NCBI GenBank assembly: GCA_020796225.1
Contig: CM036758.1
Span: 72,694,866 to 72,758,865 of the forward strand
DNA from: Arion vulgaris
Taxonomy: Eukaryota; Mollusca; Gastropoda; Stylommatophora; Arionidae
DNA length: 64,000 nt
Reading direction: 5' to 3'
The stretch's first letter is position 1. The number at the start of each line of letters is the position of its first letter. The position numbers and the translations under genes were made by a program. The notes under the pieces were generated by a model that had not been told where the DNA came from, ran no database searches, and worked only from the letters and a program-made list of their open reading frames with translations. This document shows, in pieces, positions 27,661 through 40,000 of the stretch.

Positions 27661-28496
27661 TTCAGTTTGTTCTTTCCTGTAAAAAATTCTGCAACAACCT
27701 ATGCTGGTAGCCAAGGAGAATAGTAAACCAACAGAGAACTGGTGTCACCACATGCTGAGAGACATACTGAGATCGAAACACTTATGGACTAATTGGTTCC
27801 AAGTGACCAACTAAACTAAACCTAAACTAAATTCTAGAGAGATTCAAGAATGGGCATAGATTTCTATCTAATCAATGAAAAGAATTATCTCTCTGTACTT
27901 GGAGTGAGATTGCGAGATCAATGCTGTAATATTTTTATTTATTGGGACACATCTGACATGTTTATAGAGGCCTGGGCGCCATGTGATGATTGAGTTACTA
28001 CTAATAATAATGAGTAATGTTAATATAGTTGATGCAGACGATTTCTCCAGTGAAAAAGCAACTGATGGGGATAAGGGATAGTAGAAAGGTTACAAAAGTA
28101 AACAAGATTGCAAAAGCAGGAAGATCGTGATCATTGAAGTGGTACCAAAAAACAGAAAAATTGTGGTGGTTTTTTTAGAAATCTGATCAACGTTAAAGCC
28201 GACAGAGTAAAATATGGCGCCATAAATGTATGACATGGGCGTCATAGTGTACGCTGGCACCTTGTTGCGTAGATAATACTAAATCTGCGGCACAAATTAA
28301 ATCTATACTGGGTTTCTGTTTAAATAGTTGTCACTGGATGCTCACTACAAGGAATTAGTGTCACATTAAGCACATTTTATAATGTTATAAATATAACAAA
28401 TTTATTTGGTAATTAAAAAACCAGTTTGAAGCTGAAATATAATTTTTGATTACAACATTGAAACACAAGTATAGTAGTAAAGTATAAAATTATGTA
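27661..28496. other. Intergenic, nothing firmly recognised
   Basis: A short segment near 27750-27840 resembles 18945-19030 (GACATACTGAGATCG, CTAAACTAAAC). Otherwise no feature is supported. Confidence 0.4.
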
Positions 28497-29194
28497 TTAA
28501 CACTTTCACTGCCAGCCATTTTTCAACAAAGTCTGGCCCACTGCCCCACTATTTTTCGGCATGATCAGTTTTCAGAGTGACAATTTTGAAAAATCGTAAA
28601 AAATAAACTAATAAACTGAGGACTTTTAAACTACGGAAGTGTTCATATATTAATGAGCTACTAACCTGTCTATATGTGGAATCTATTCTTTATAATCCAC
28701 AAGCTATTGTAGTAACTGATATCCCCATACCTATCCACAGTATGGTATGCCGTCATTTTCGCGTTGGGTGTCTGTCATCTACTCCTGTACCCTGGGAATG
28801 TCTGCTATCGATCTATAAATATCGTCACGTGAATCACAGTTCAAATTCATATCACATTCAGAGTTCGTTTTAACACTATCACTGGCTAAAAAGTCGGAAA
28901 AAGAGTCATTTTGGACATCACTATTCATCAGCTACGTCGTCCATTCTGAAAATTTTTGTTTACTTACGAAAATCGCGACAAATTGACTTATACCGACGTT
29001 TACAGCGTGTGTGTTAGATCCGTCATTTTGGAGAGCTCGTCCGAACAATACGGAAGTAGTACGCACGGGACCCTTTCTGCAAGCGATACTCCCGTTTAAA
29101 AAGACATGTCGGCACGATGTCGCCGACTTTCGGCGGTAGTGAAAGGAGTTGGTACTTCGCCGACTTTTGTCGTCGGTGGCAGCGAAAGTATTAA
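28497..29194. mobile_element. TTAA-bordered inverted-repeat element
   Basis: Left end TTAACACTTTCACTGCCA, right end TGGCAGCGAAAGTATTAA: 16 of 18 positions are inverse. The subterminal part has a duplicated CGCCGACTTT segment. It lacks a transposase frame, so it would be non-autonomous. TTAA borders suggest piggyBac mobilisation. Confidence 0.7.
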
Positions 29195-29800
29195 AAACAC
29201 AAACATTTATTATAACATTGTGAGGGTTTATCCCATCTAGCACCATATGTGTTATTATTTACATGATAAATGCAATGTGAGATTTTTACAGTGAACAAAG
29301 AAAAACAATAATTCAAGTTTTTGTTAAAGAATTGTATAAACATTGGCATGAAGAAATCATTAACAGCACTTCATCAAAACAAAGTATATAGTTGAAATTG
29401 GTATATAAATTTCAGAAAAAACATACCAATATCAAAGTTTAAACACTTAATTTAGTCACCCGTGGTCAGAGACACCAGACTACAAACTTTTCAAACAATA
29501 AACATTCCATCACAAGTCGAGGAATCTTATAGGGCAGCAACAAACTCTCTTCAACTCGCTCAAATCTGCAGCCATACTTTAGTCACACAATCTTCATACT
29601 ATACTTGCGCTATCAAAAATTACAGAAAACTAAAAGTATCATATGTAACAAGGTCTTGACAATGGAAGTAAGTTCCTATATTATACATAACCAATTCTGT
29701 TATATAGAAGTCAATCATGGATAGGATCAATAAACAGAAGACTAGCAGACAGAGATGTGGATTATAAAGTATTTTACAAATATCTTGGACAGCTTTAAAA
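29195..29800. other. Intergenic, nothing recognised
   Basis: AT-rich. No coding signature or shared repeat found. Confidence 0.4.
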
Positions 29801-29811
29801 AAACCAAAACA

Positions 29812-30000
29812 AAAAAAAAACTGAGGTGCCAAATAGCAATGAAAAAAGACTGTGAGGTGCCAAATAGCAATGAAAAAACTGAGGTGCCAAATAGCAATGA
29901 AAAAACTGTGAGGTGTCAAACAAAAGGAGGCCCAATAAAAACAAGTGAGGTGTCAAAAGGCAATAAAAAGCAATGAAAAGAGGCCAAAGAGGCAATAAAA
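29812..30000 (+). repeat. Minisatellite, unit about 27-30 bp
   Basis: Imperfect tandem units with GAGGTGCCAAATAGCAATG and an A-rich spacer, decaying at the right (GAGGTGTCAAAAGGCAAT). The unit keeps a frame open on each strand by repetition only. Confidence 0.9.
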
Positions 30001-30334
30001 AAAAAAAAAAAGCAGGGAGAAAACATGAGAAAGAGGAACATGCAAGGACCTCCTGTTGATGACTGGATCCATGTAGACAACTTATAACCCTCTGAGTATA
30101 GGGTTAATTTAACTTTTTAACGTGGGATAGCAAGTTGTGAAGTCCCACTATCCCCTATGTTGGCGTTATGTTGCAGGATGTGCAATCTCTCTCTAAGACA
30201 CGTATGAACTAACACGTAAACTTACAAACAACAAAATTGATATGATGTATCAGAATGCAGACATGCTCATCATCATCTGGTTAGAAACTGTAGAATCAAG
30301 ATTTACCCATACAAAACAAACACCATATTACTAT

Positions 30335-30560
30335 GAACATCGTGGCATATCCTTTACAGAACATAGCCATCAACCACAGAAAACGAATCGTTGATTTTAT
30401 AGGCTCCACTTATACATTTTGCCATTGCTTTCTGAGTGATGAGGTCTATCTTTACATTTCGTAAAAATCCCATGGAAATTAATTTGTTTCCCAAATACCT
30501 GCCTGGGGTTTGAACCAGGTATTCTTGGGTTGTGATCAAACTCATTACCGCTTAACCCTT
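30335..30560 (-). repeat. tRNA-derived SINE (family G)
   Basis: Reverse copy: CGTGGCATATCCTTTACAG, GCCATTGCTTTCTGAG, GGGTTTGAACCAGGTA (B box on the minus strand). Confidence 0.85.
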
Positions 30561-30692
30561 TGCCCTTCCGAGCGACATACTGGCTTGCATTATTTTTAAG
30601 ATGCCCAAATCCAGCATACTGGCTATTTCACTATGCATTGCGATGTAAATACATCTAGTGGTAAATAAAATTACGGAGTGAAAGGGTTGCGC
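30550..30692. mobile_element. Degenerate TTAA/CCCTTT element
   Basis: The left end TTAACCCTTTGCCCTTCCG has the form of a piggyBac end. The right side ends GGAGTGAAAGGGTT without a complete TTAA. It shares ATACATCTAGTGGTAAAT with 18390-18410. Confidence 0.5.
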
Positions 30693-30889
30693 TACAGACG
30701 GCCATTTACTATACACAGTCTAATTCAAATAAATTGTCATCTTCTAAGATGGAAGTCATAAACAAAAATAGAAATGGTTTTTAAATATTGTTTATGAATC
30801 AATACGGAAGGTTTTGGTTGTTTTTAAATAATTATTTGCTTTTATTTACATTATTTCTTTATTATTCTTCTATTCTTTCTCGTTTTGTT

Positions 30890-31040
30890 CTACAGTGTCA
30901 GGATAAGAATAGATTTCTAGAAGAGACTCGTAGAGTCTTTCACTGCCTCTATTATTTCTGTGGTCCACCTTTTACTTTGTATCCTTCATATCTGAACAGC
31001 ATTGCCATTTTTACTTCTTTATTAGTGTGCTTTTTTTTAA
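30890..31040 (-). mobile_element. Non-LTR relic
   Basis: Shares GTGTCAGGATAAGAATAG and CCTCTATTATTTCTGTGGTCC with 31890-32000 and 47510-47630. Confidence 0.55.
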
Positions 31041-31239
31041 AATTACTATTTCTGTGAGAAATATTTTCTTTCGTTTATTTCTTATTCTTTTATTTATGTT
31101 TTTCATCTTCAGTTCTATCATATCTTCTTTGGTGTTTATTTTTATTAAGATATTCAGACACTGTCAAGACAAACGTTGAATATTGTTGACTTGAAGACAA
31201 TTGAAAAGAGATGGACTATGAATAACCTAGTGAAGGAAA

Positions 31240-31400
31240 TTGAAACATGAAACAACCTGCTGTCTTGCAGATTTGGCTGGGAGAGCGAACCCAGTAAACG
31301 TTGGTTGAAATTGAACACACCGTCGAAGGATAAGCACCAGAGCTCCAATTGGTACTGAAGGTTGTGAACGTATATCCGTTCTTGGTATTAAGCTGTTTAT
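31240..31400 (+). repeat. SINE family H, part
   Basis: Contains GGGAGAGCGAACCCAGTAA and GGATAAGCACCAGAGCTCC, matching 60470-60560 and 53080-53140. Confidence 0.7.
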
Positions 31401-31869
31401 ATATCACATTAGAATGATAAAAACAGCCTTAAGAACGATCAAGAGAAACATGAAACACTGAAACTGGGACACTATAAGACTCACAAACAATCATAAACTG
31501 TACAGAGGATGTAAACTACCCGCTTCTTGACAAATTAGAAAGTATAATGGGTAGAGTACACTAGTGTAATAGTGATACTCAAACACAAGAAAGACTTGTA
31601 ATTAGTTATTGAGTATTTGTGAAGATAATTCTGGTACAATTAAGTACACAGCAAAAAAAATCACATAACCTTTCCTTTTAAAATAAACATAATTAATAAA
31701 AGTTTTATATGAACACAACACAATACAGCATGTAACTACTAAAAATGTCTTTAAAGAATTCTGACTTATGAAGAATGAAAACAAAATAGTGCATGGACTA
31801 TCATTTCAAGAAAAAGCTTCCAAATGTACACTTGAGTACAAATATTTTCAGGCTTTCATTCTTCTTCTT

Positions 31870-32270
31870 TTCTCTTATCCTGTTTTGACTAATAGCGTCA
31901 GGATAATAAGAGATTTATAGAACAGGTTTTTGTGTGCTCTTCATAGTGTTTTTAGCTGCCTCTGTTATCTCTGAGGTTCATTTTTTGCGTGGACAGCCTT
32001 TTGCTTTGTATACACTGTATCAGAGTACTTTTGCTCTTTGAGGTGTACTGTCTGTTGGTAATCTGCTTATGTGGCGGAACTATTTAATTTGTTGTTTCTT
32101 GACGAAGTTCAGTACTGATGTTGTACCCACTTTTTTCCTGATGTCTTCATTTCTAAATCTTTTTAATACTCCCAGCATTCTGCGTAGACATTTCATCTCT
32201 GTCTGACTAGTTTTCTTCTATCATTTGATGTCAGCATCCAGGTTTGGCACTGATAGCATAATGTTGGGAT
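31870..32270 (-). mobile_element. RT C-terminal relic
   Basis: Reverse fragment matching 47500-47900 and 21100-21345 (GCCTCTGTTATCTCTGAGGT, CTGATGTCTTCATTTC). Confidence 0.65.
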
Positions 32271-32279
32271 TTAATCCCA

Positions 32280-32700
32280 TCACTCAAGTTTCCAATTCAC
32301 AAAGAGTGAAAATTGTAATAGTACATAGACCAATAATTTCAATACAACACCTCCAAATCTACACATTAATCACAAATTTTCAAGTTTCCTTCAACAGTAA
32401 CTACCAGAATGTGAAGAAAAATGGGACAACACAAAGACAAAAAATATAAAAATGAGCTTACAAATGTACAGTTTAGTTACACATGTTTTATACCTATATT
32501 GCATTCAAGTTTCTAAACTAGTTTCACAATAACACATAAGTACATACATTTTGTATAAAAGTAGCGAAGGCACTGTAGTTATAATGATATAATACTGTAT
32601 GATATATAATCACAACAACGACAAATCACTATCTTCAACAAGAAATTGGACAAAAGTTTTGTTTATACAAAAAAAAAAACCAACTTTACTGTATGTAATT
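32280..32700. other. Intergenic, nothing recognised
   Basis: AT-rich with a poly-A run. No feature supported. Confidence 0.4.
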
Positions 32701-32719
32701 TCGCGTTTTTAGAGCAGTG

Positions 32720-32915
32720 CAGGACAGAGGGACATGAGCTTGAGGAATTTAACGGCTGCATGGCTAGTGCAGTTGCCTGATAAGTGTTCAGGTTAGAATT
32801 TTTCTTTATACCCTCGAAAGAAAAAACGTCTTGGCCTTACCGAGGATTGAACCCAGGTCGCCTGAATGGAGCTGTGCTCTAATCCATTCGGCCAGATGCT
32901 CCTCAGGTGCTCCTT
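32720..32915 (-). repeat. tRNA-derived SINE (family F)
   Basis: On the minus strand the head has GGCCGAATGGATTAGAGCAC, then a B-box-like GGGTTCAATCC. Confidence 0.75.
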
Positions 32916-33169
32916 AGTTTATATTTGCATGCAAATTAGAAAAATATATATATATTTCTGGCAAAAGGATTGCTTCAAGCACACATACACAGAGTTATAT
33001 AAGCATTCCAGTATTATAAAACTGAAGAATAATAATATTGTGAGATATTGTGTTACACACTAAGAATTACCAAGCACTACTTCAGAATGAGTAGCCTTGT
33101 TAATCAAAGCTCTACAAAAGGTGAATAGGCTCTATGAAATAAAGGTAGTATCCAACAAAACCTTTCTGA

Positions 33170-33350
33170 CTAATGACTCTCAGGTCGACCCAGTCTCAAT
33201 TAGGTGTATCAGAGAAACACTAGAAAGTAAAGGTGGCTGGCGTAATTTTGATTACATCATGCGCCTTTGGTCACAGAAAAAATGTCGGGTCTAGCTAGCA
33301 CTGTATTCCCCCAAATACCACATGGTATGAAAACATGTTTTTACTTTTAC
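33170..33350 (+). repeat. SINE family E, 3' part
   Basis: CAGGTCGACCCAGTCTCAAT, CAGAGAAACACTAG, then CCACATGGTATGAAAACATG. Confidence 0.8.
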
Positions 33351-33589
33351 TTCAGCAACTTCTTAGTTCGAAATAGTCTCCTTTCAAATTCTAAAACTAC
33401 TTACATATTGTAAACTTTTATTTTTATTCTTGTGAAAACAAAGTTTAAATAAATTCTACACATTCCCAAGAGGAAAAACTGCCGGGATATTATCTTTATA
33501 TTTAGTTGAATTCATTGTGCACAGCAGAATCTCCACTCAGTGTTTGAATTCCATTCTTATTATTTTCTGTATTATTATTATTATATACC

Positions 33590-33780
33590 TCTTGTATCAT
33601 TATCTGTTACTTAGAGCCTGTAAGCAATTTCTCCATACTGCTCTAATCTGTGCAACTTGTTAAACCTCCTCTATATTTTCTGTATAGTGTATTCATATAA
33701 GAATCTTTTTCCACTCTAATGCTTTCATCTCGTTGTGTTACAAACATGATTAAGATTGTGTATGTATCTGCCTGTTTCAT
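33590..33780 (-). mobile_element. Non-LTR 3' relic, degenerate
   Basis: Similar to the right part of 62960-63070 (AGCAATTTCTCCATACTGCTC). Confidence 0.5.
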
Positions 33781-33871
33781 TACATGCCCGACATAGTATC
33801 TTACAGAAACATCACAAAATGACTAGTACATTCAAAAGCACGGAAACAACCTTACAGGCAGCTATTATTTT

Positions 33872-34027
33872 TTATGGATCAATGAATGAGATCATGATGT
33901 AACGGGTTCCCTCTGTGGTAAGAAGCCCTTCATGGTAGTGAGTCAAGCGTCCAGGATGCATGAGCATCCAGCCTACTGGGAGTGAAGTGACACTGCAGTT
34001 ATAACGTATGAACTTACATCCTCCACC
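33872..34027 (-). CDS. PLOD: PLOD last exon: distal His, 2-OG Arg, stop
   Basis: Acceptor TTCTCTGCCAG, 51 codons and TAA. It encodes [29 protein letters not shown] and [14 protein letters not shown]. The third iron ligand (His in LTHYHEG), the co-substrate Arg (TRYI) and the family's usual C-terminal DP are all present. PRKGW is changed to LPVGW. Confidence 0.97.
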   Translation of the reverse strand, partial: GGGCKFIRYNCSVTSLPVGWMLMHPGRLTHYHEGLLTTEGTRYIMISFIDP

Positions 34028-37000
34028 CTGGCAGAGAAAAGGAAACCAGAATTTAACATATCAAAATAGTGGCCACAACAGACTGACAATTCATGTGTAC
34101 AAAATGCTTAAAATTTGTGAGATTGTGCTCAGAAACTGCAGTCTTCATTCAAACATATTGCCTCTGTAAGGATACTTTCTTTTGTTCGCTTGAAATATTC
34201 TCTATATATTCAATATTGTCTCTTGTATATACTTCAGTATTTTGCAGCTCCCACGGAAGTTTGTGTCGTTTTCTTTACAATGTGTTTACGGTAATGAGAG
34301 AGCGGACAGGCTTGCATCAACAGCATTCGATTGTTGGGAAGTTGAAGATGGATAAGGGGGATAGTGCTTCGGTCTCTTCGCGAGTGTCTGTTGGATGAGA
34401 ACACTAAAATAGATGTTGAATCGATCAAGCGATTTAAGCAGTTTGGAGTTACCCATTGTACAAGTAGAAATGGATGTCTGAGGGGCAGAGTGAGAGGTGT
34501 GTTTAATCAGCGAGCCACGGGAACCATCAGTATGCATACTCTTCGATGTCTGTTGGGGAGACTGAGCACCTATAGGTCTGCCGGAGTGCAATGACGTCAG
34601 TTTAGTAACCAATAATCACTCTCATATTCAATCTTTATAATGTAGTTTTGCTAGGCCAGTGAGTTTGCCTCAGCATATCACACTCTTGAAGTTTGTTCTC
34701 TGCAATCTGGGGTGTCCACATGTACATATTGCATACATGTGGCTGTGTAGTCGATTGTATCCTGTTCTGGATGCGCAGAATGACAACTTGTTCTAATCTA
34801 ATCATATTTTGATAGTTGCCCTGTACTAGTATTGGTGGCTTTATGGTTTATTTAATAATCCTTTCTTTTGGTGATAGATAACTGGTACATCCGGTTGCTA
34901 TCCTGCAGCACCTTTCTTGGCTAATCTGTCTGCTGTCTCATTTCCTGGTATTCCACAGCGAGACGGTATCCCCTGCAAGATGACCTTGCTCTGGTTGCAC
35001 AGTTCAGACAGTAGGGTATGTAGACCTGGCAAATTTCTGGACTCAGCTGCTAGCAGTTCTGATTTTCATCTTGCAATAATACCAGTAGATCAAGTTTGAT
35101 GTTCAACAGTGTCTCAGTTGTTCTTGATTACTTGGATTTCTGCATCAGCTCTGCAGGGATAAAACATTGTCTACCAAAACTACAGAGCTACTTTCTGATC
35201 TGAGGGGCTCTATGGATTGCCTGAAGCTTATCCTACTTTATAGGACCACATGTACTGAGTATTACTGAAGTATAATGTCAGATCTTATTGGTCATAGGGA
35301 AGGCCGCTAGAGCTGACCCATGCACTGAATTATCTCTAGCACAGGTTATAACAAATTTCTTCTTCGAGCGCTCCCTATCGACCACTTGTTAACCACTGTT
35401 TGTGATTTGTATGTGATCTGAGCCTAAGAGTGATTATAAGTTTTGCGCCTACAAGTAGACCCAGCACATCCAATTTCTGCGATGCTTTTTATTTACTAGG
35501 GTAGCTTCCTAAGTCCTACATCAGTCGCCTCTTACGAACAGACCTTGTAGGTCGCTGTGCTACTATTTTTTGCTTTCCTTGTGGGCCCCGGCACCACATG
35601 TGCAAATAAGAAATAAAAAATCTCATGTCTTTCTAAACATCAGATAAGATAAGCTGTTTGTGAGAAATGTGTCTATGTTTTCACAAGAAACAGACAAGGC
35701 AAATAGATACATACCTGAAAATCAATGCCGGGTTTGTTAAGAGCAATGTTGATGGTGTATGTGGAAGCATCATGATGGGGTCTCAGGGAAGGTTGCTCAT
35801 CTGGTTTATAACGCACAATGAAGTTCATGATGGCATGAGGTGGCTGTTTGTACAAAAACGTTGTTATTCATAGTTACAAAATCTTAATAATGATTAAATA
35901 GATATCAACAAATCGGTGGAGTCAAAAGAGCCAGAACCATATTCTATTTGACTATCAACAGACAGATTTTTGTTTTGTGCTCCCCGCTACAAGTCATGGC
36001 ACCTCTGACTAATTTTTGCATGAAGGCTAGCTTTAGTTATCACCAGTGACCCTCATCACTTAATAATGATTAATAGACATCGACACATTGATGGAACAAA
36101 AAGAGACAGAATCATATTCTATTTGACTATCAATAGATGTTTGTGCTCACTCGTAATGAGTCACAGCGCCTCTGACTGATTTTTGCATCAAGGCTAGCTT
36201 TCCTTACCAGAGCCCCTCGCTATTCAGGCGAGCCTTGCTCAGACTTCTGAGGTACTTGTAATTTAAATCCCTGAGTAAAGAATCAGGAAATCTGTTGTCT
36301 GACTGCGTACAGTGTGCACACCAAATATTTTGGGGGCCCAAGTTAGTTTCAAACCCCGAAATTAGCTCGCATGCGGTTAGTAGCTCAGCATGCGGTTAGT
36401 AGCTCGGCATGCGGTTACTAGTTCAGCATGTTAGCAATTTCACTATCTGTGCCCCTCATCAACAGGAAGTGAATGATATTCCAGAATTAGCGTGTGTTGC
36501 CAAACCCTGTGATACTATTGTCTCTTCTAATCTAGAGGTAGAGCTAATTACTATCTCACTTTATCCTAGAATAAATATTATTGCATGCTATTCTTACAGG
36601 GACATCACAGGAGATAGGCAAGGGTAATTGCAATGGAATATGATTAAATCTCTTTAAATCAAAATGTCTTAAGTTTCAGTTTGGAATATTTTCATTGCAC
36701 TTCGGACATGTCTATAAGTGCTCCAATCCCTCTAATATTTCCAAAAGCTTACAGCGACTTTAACATACTAGTTCGATGTTGATTGTAGCCTACTCAAGCT
36801 ATTGCATTGCTCTTACTGGCTGTCCCAATATTAACAGCTCTGCAGTCTGGCTTTGACGTGGACTTGTTTAGATGAAAGTCCTCTTTACGCAATCTATGGG
36901 GACTTCATTAAAATTTTAGCTCCATCCATTGGTTACTACTGAAATAGTGCAAGCCAGTCAGCCTGTCTGCTCTCATTCAGTACATCTATTGCACAAAGAG

Positions 37001-40000
37001 TTGAATTAATTCTGCGAATTCATGACTACATTAGTGATTCAGTCATTGTCGAACGACAGCTCACCTTCTGATCATACTAAATAAATTATCAGAATGTTCA
37101 TGAGGTAGTTTTGCTCAAGCCAGAGGACCTAGTCTACGCTTGTTTGTCATGTATTGCCATACAAACTGTCTTTCTAACAGAAAGAACTACACGAGTAGAT
37201 CCTTAATTATCGAAGCTAGACAAGTTCATTTTAAAGCAACAAAACAAATGTATGAACACACAAATAACGCTTAAACGGAAAGAGTTAAAACATCAAAACA
37301 ACGTATAAACCCAAATTAATGTGAAGTAGATACTAAGATGCAAATCAACATACATGGAATATCCTGTGAATACTTTCTCCTGCAGGGAGATCTGACATAC
37401 TCATTCAGTGAAATAAGCCAGTGTTTCTCAAATCGATCTGGTTTGTGTGGATGTCAGACGTTGGAACATTCTCATAACCACCAGCTCAAACAGGAACTGT
37501 ATGAAAAGAGCATTAATCATTGATTCTACATTTTTTGAACAGACATAAAACTTTTAATTAAATTGACAGAATAACAATACTAAAACCTGAAGATAGATTG
37601 TTAGTTTGCCATATGCAGGATCAAATAATTACTTGTAATAAATGACATCTGCAACATCCAAAATGGATTGAAATTAATAATGAAAGTGCAAGAAAAGCAC
37701 CAAAATCATATCTTAATGTGACAAAACCAAAATAGTGACAATGGATCAAACAAGCATGATAAAGGATATTTGTTATCAACAGCGAGAAAATAGAAAATGT
37801 GAATAGTTTTGAATATCTTGGTTCACTGCTAACAAGAGATGTAAATGGGATGAAGGAAATTAAAAGTAGAACATGGCCTTACAAAAATTAAACAACTAAA
37901 AACATTATGGAATGAAATTGATAGGAAAACAAAGATCAGAATACTAAGAGCATGCATATTCTCCATCGCACCATATGGGTGTGGAGCATGAACATTTAAC
38001 AAGGCAGTGGAAAAACATATATGTGCTTTTGAATATAAGTATTCCCTCTTATATCATGGACAGAGAAGAGAACAAATAGATCTATCTAGAAAGAACTCAA
38101 AATCAAAGAAAACTGAATGATGCTACAAATAATTAGAAAATTCAAATATTTGGGACATATACAGAGAGATAAAAGATTGTAGAAGACCATTATGGAAGAA
38201 AGCATCCCTACAAAGAGAAGAGGAAGACTACAGAGAAGATGGATTCAGGTGTGACTGATGATTTGAGCATAAAGACTGCAGAGGCAGAACATCTGGCCTA
38301 TGAGAGAGAAATTCAGAAGGACTGTTAGGGTGGCAAAGTCCTGCTCTCAACAAGATATTTGATGAAAAATGAAACACCTAATTAGAATTGACAAGTTTTA
38401 ACATTTTCATTTTCAAATTTCTATTTCCTTACATTTGTATTGCATGTCAATTATTGCACTTTCACATTTGTATTACTTACTTCATTTCCACCATTGGACC
38501 ACTTGCCATAATTCTCAAACTCTGCAATAAACTCTTTAGAAAATGTCTCGCTGACAATGGGGAATTTGTAGACATCAGTGCAAGGCTGTGGATAAGTTGG
38601 TAAAGATGTTTAGAGTATGTTCATACCTTTCATAAACAAAATATCATCAACAAATCTAGCATCCATACTATATGAAAACCTGGACATTTCTACTTCCTCT
38701 GATGTATACACATTTTATCTACATGGAAAACAATATATATCATTCTTGTTGATGCTGTAGATGTGTTTTTCTTCTTCTTCGAACACTCCATATAGACCAC
38801 TTGTCAACCACTCTGTGTGATTTGTATGTGATCTGAGCCTAATAGCGATTGCACATTGTGCCAGTTATGCGCCTACAAGTAGGCCAGCACATCCGATTTC
38901 TGCGCTGCTTTTTATTTTCTAGTGTAGCATCCGTAGGGCCTACATCAGTCGCCTCTTAAGACAAGCACTGTAGGCTGCAGTGTTACTATTCTTTGCGGCC
39001 CCGCACTACTTGGGCAGCAGATATGTTCAAGCTGTAGGTAATGATGTTGGAAAATTATCTGACTATTTTCTTCTTTGGCAAAACAAAATAAAGTTTTTGA
39101 AACAAATATAAAAATGTGTTTTTATAAATATGTTTCTTAACAAGGCAGTTACACAATGAACTATGCAAAATAAAGAGATAGAAGAATTATAATAATCTTC
39201 ACCATTTCAAGATTAGCATTATCCTCGAGTGCTTTAGAGTAGTCTGGGTGAATGTATCGGCTTGCCCAGTCCTAGAAAAAGAATCAGATCAACAAATAAT
39301 TAGAATCACCATCGAATTATATGAATTAAAAAACTCATGAAAATTGTAATCAATGATCGTGAAGACTTGAGCAAAACAATGCACCAAAAGCGTAATATCA
39401 AAACACAAAAAATAAGGAATTTTTACAAATCATAGAGACAGGATAAAGTAACATTTCCATCAAAAGGTCTTTATCAAGCAAAGGATACAAGACAAGTGTC
39501 TTTCCTTTATTTCTGTTGTGTTTTTCAGCATTCAGGATATGCAAAGATTTCTGGCTTCAGGCTTATGATGACCTCTTCTCATTTCTTCAATGTGCCCTAA
39601 ACAATTCAATGTTGGCTGGAGATGAGCCTGAAGCAGTTTTATCAGATTTCCCTAGATATGTTATGCTTTGCTTTAGTCTATCACATTCAGGTTAAAATAA
39701 TGCAAATTTCATCCAAGAGAATCTGAAAATGACTCTGGCTAGAAGCCACCTGAAATACACCTCCAAAGTACTGTCTCATCTTGATTTAAATTGGTTGTAA
39801 AAAACTGACACGGCAAAGAAGAAGATCACCTTCTTTGTGATATATTTGATCTTTGCCAAGAACGATTATACGTGCACATTAGGTTTGGTAGGTCCCTAAA
39901 CTCTACAGCCTTCCTACACATTTAGGACACATGCATCCGATTTCAGCCAAACCTCCTTAGTCAAGCCTTCTACTTGACATGCATGGCAGGTGAGCATAGT

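Noticed and set aside
33380..33871. PLOD polyadenylation signal
   Set aside because: Several AATAAA-like words occur on the minus strand in AT-rich sequence, but nothing singles one out.
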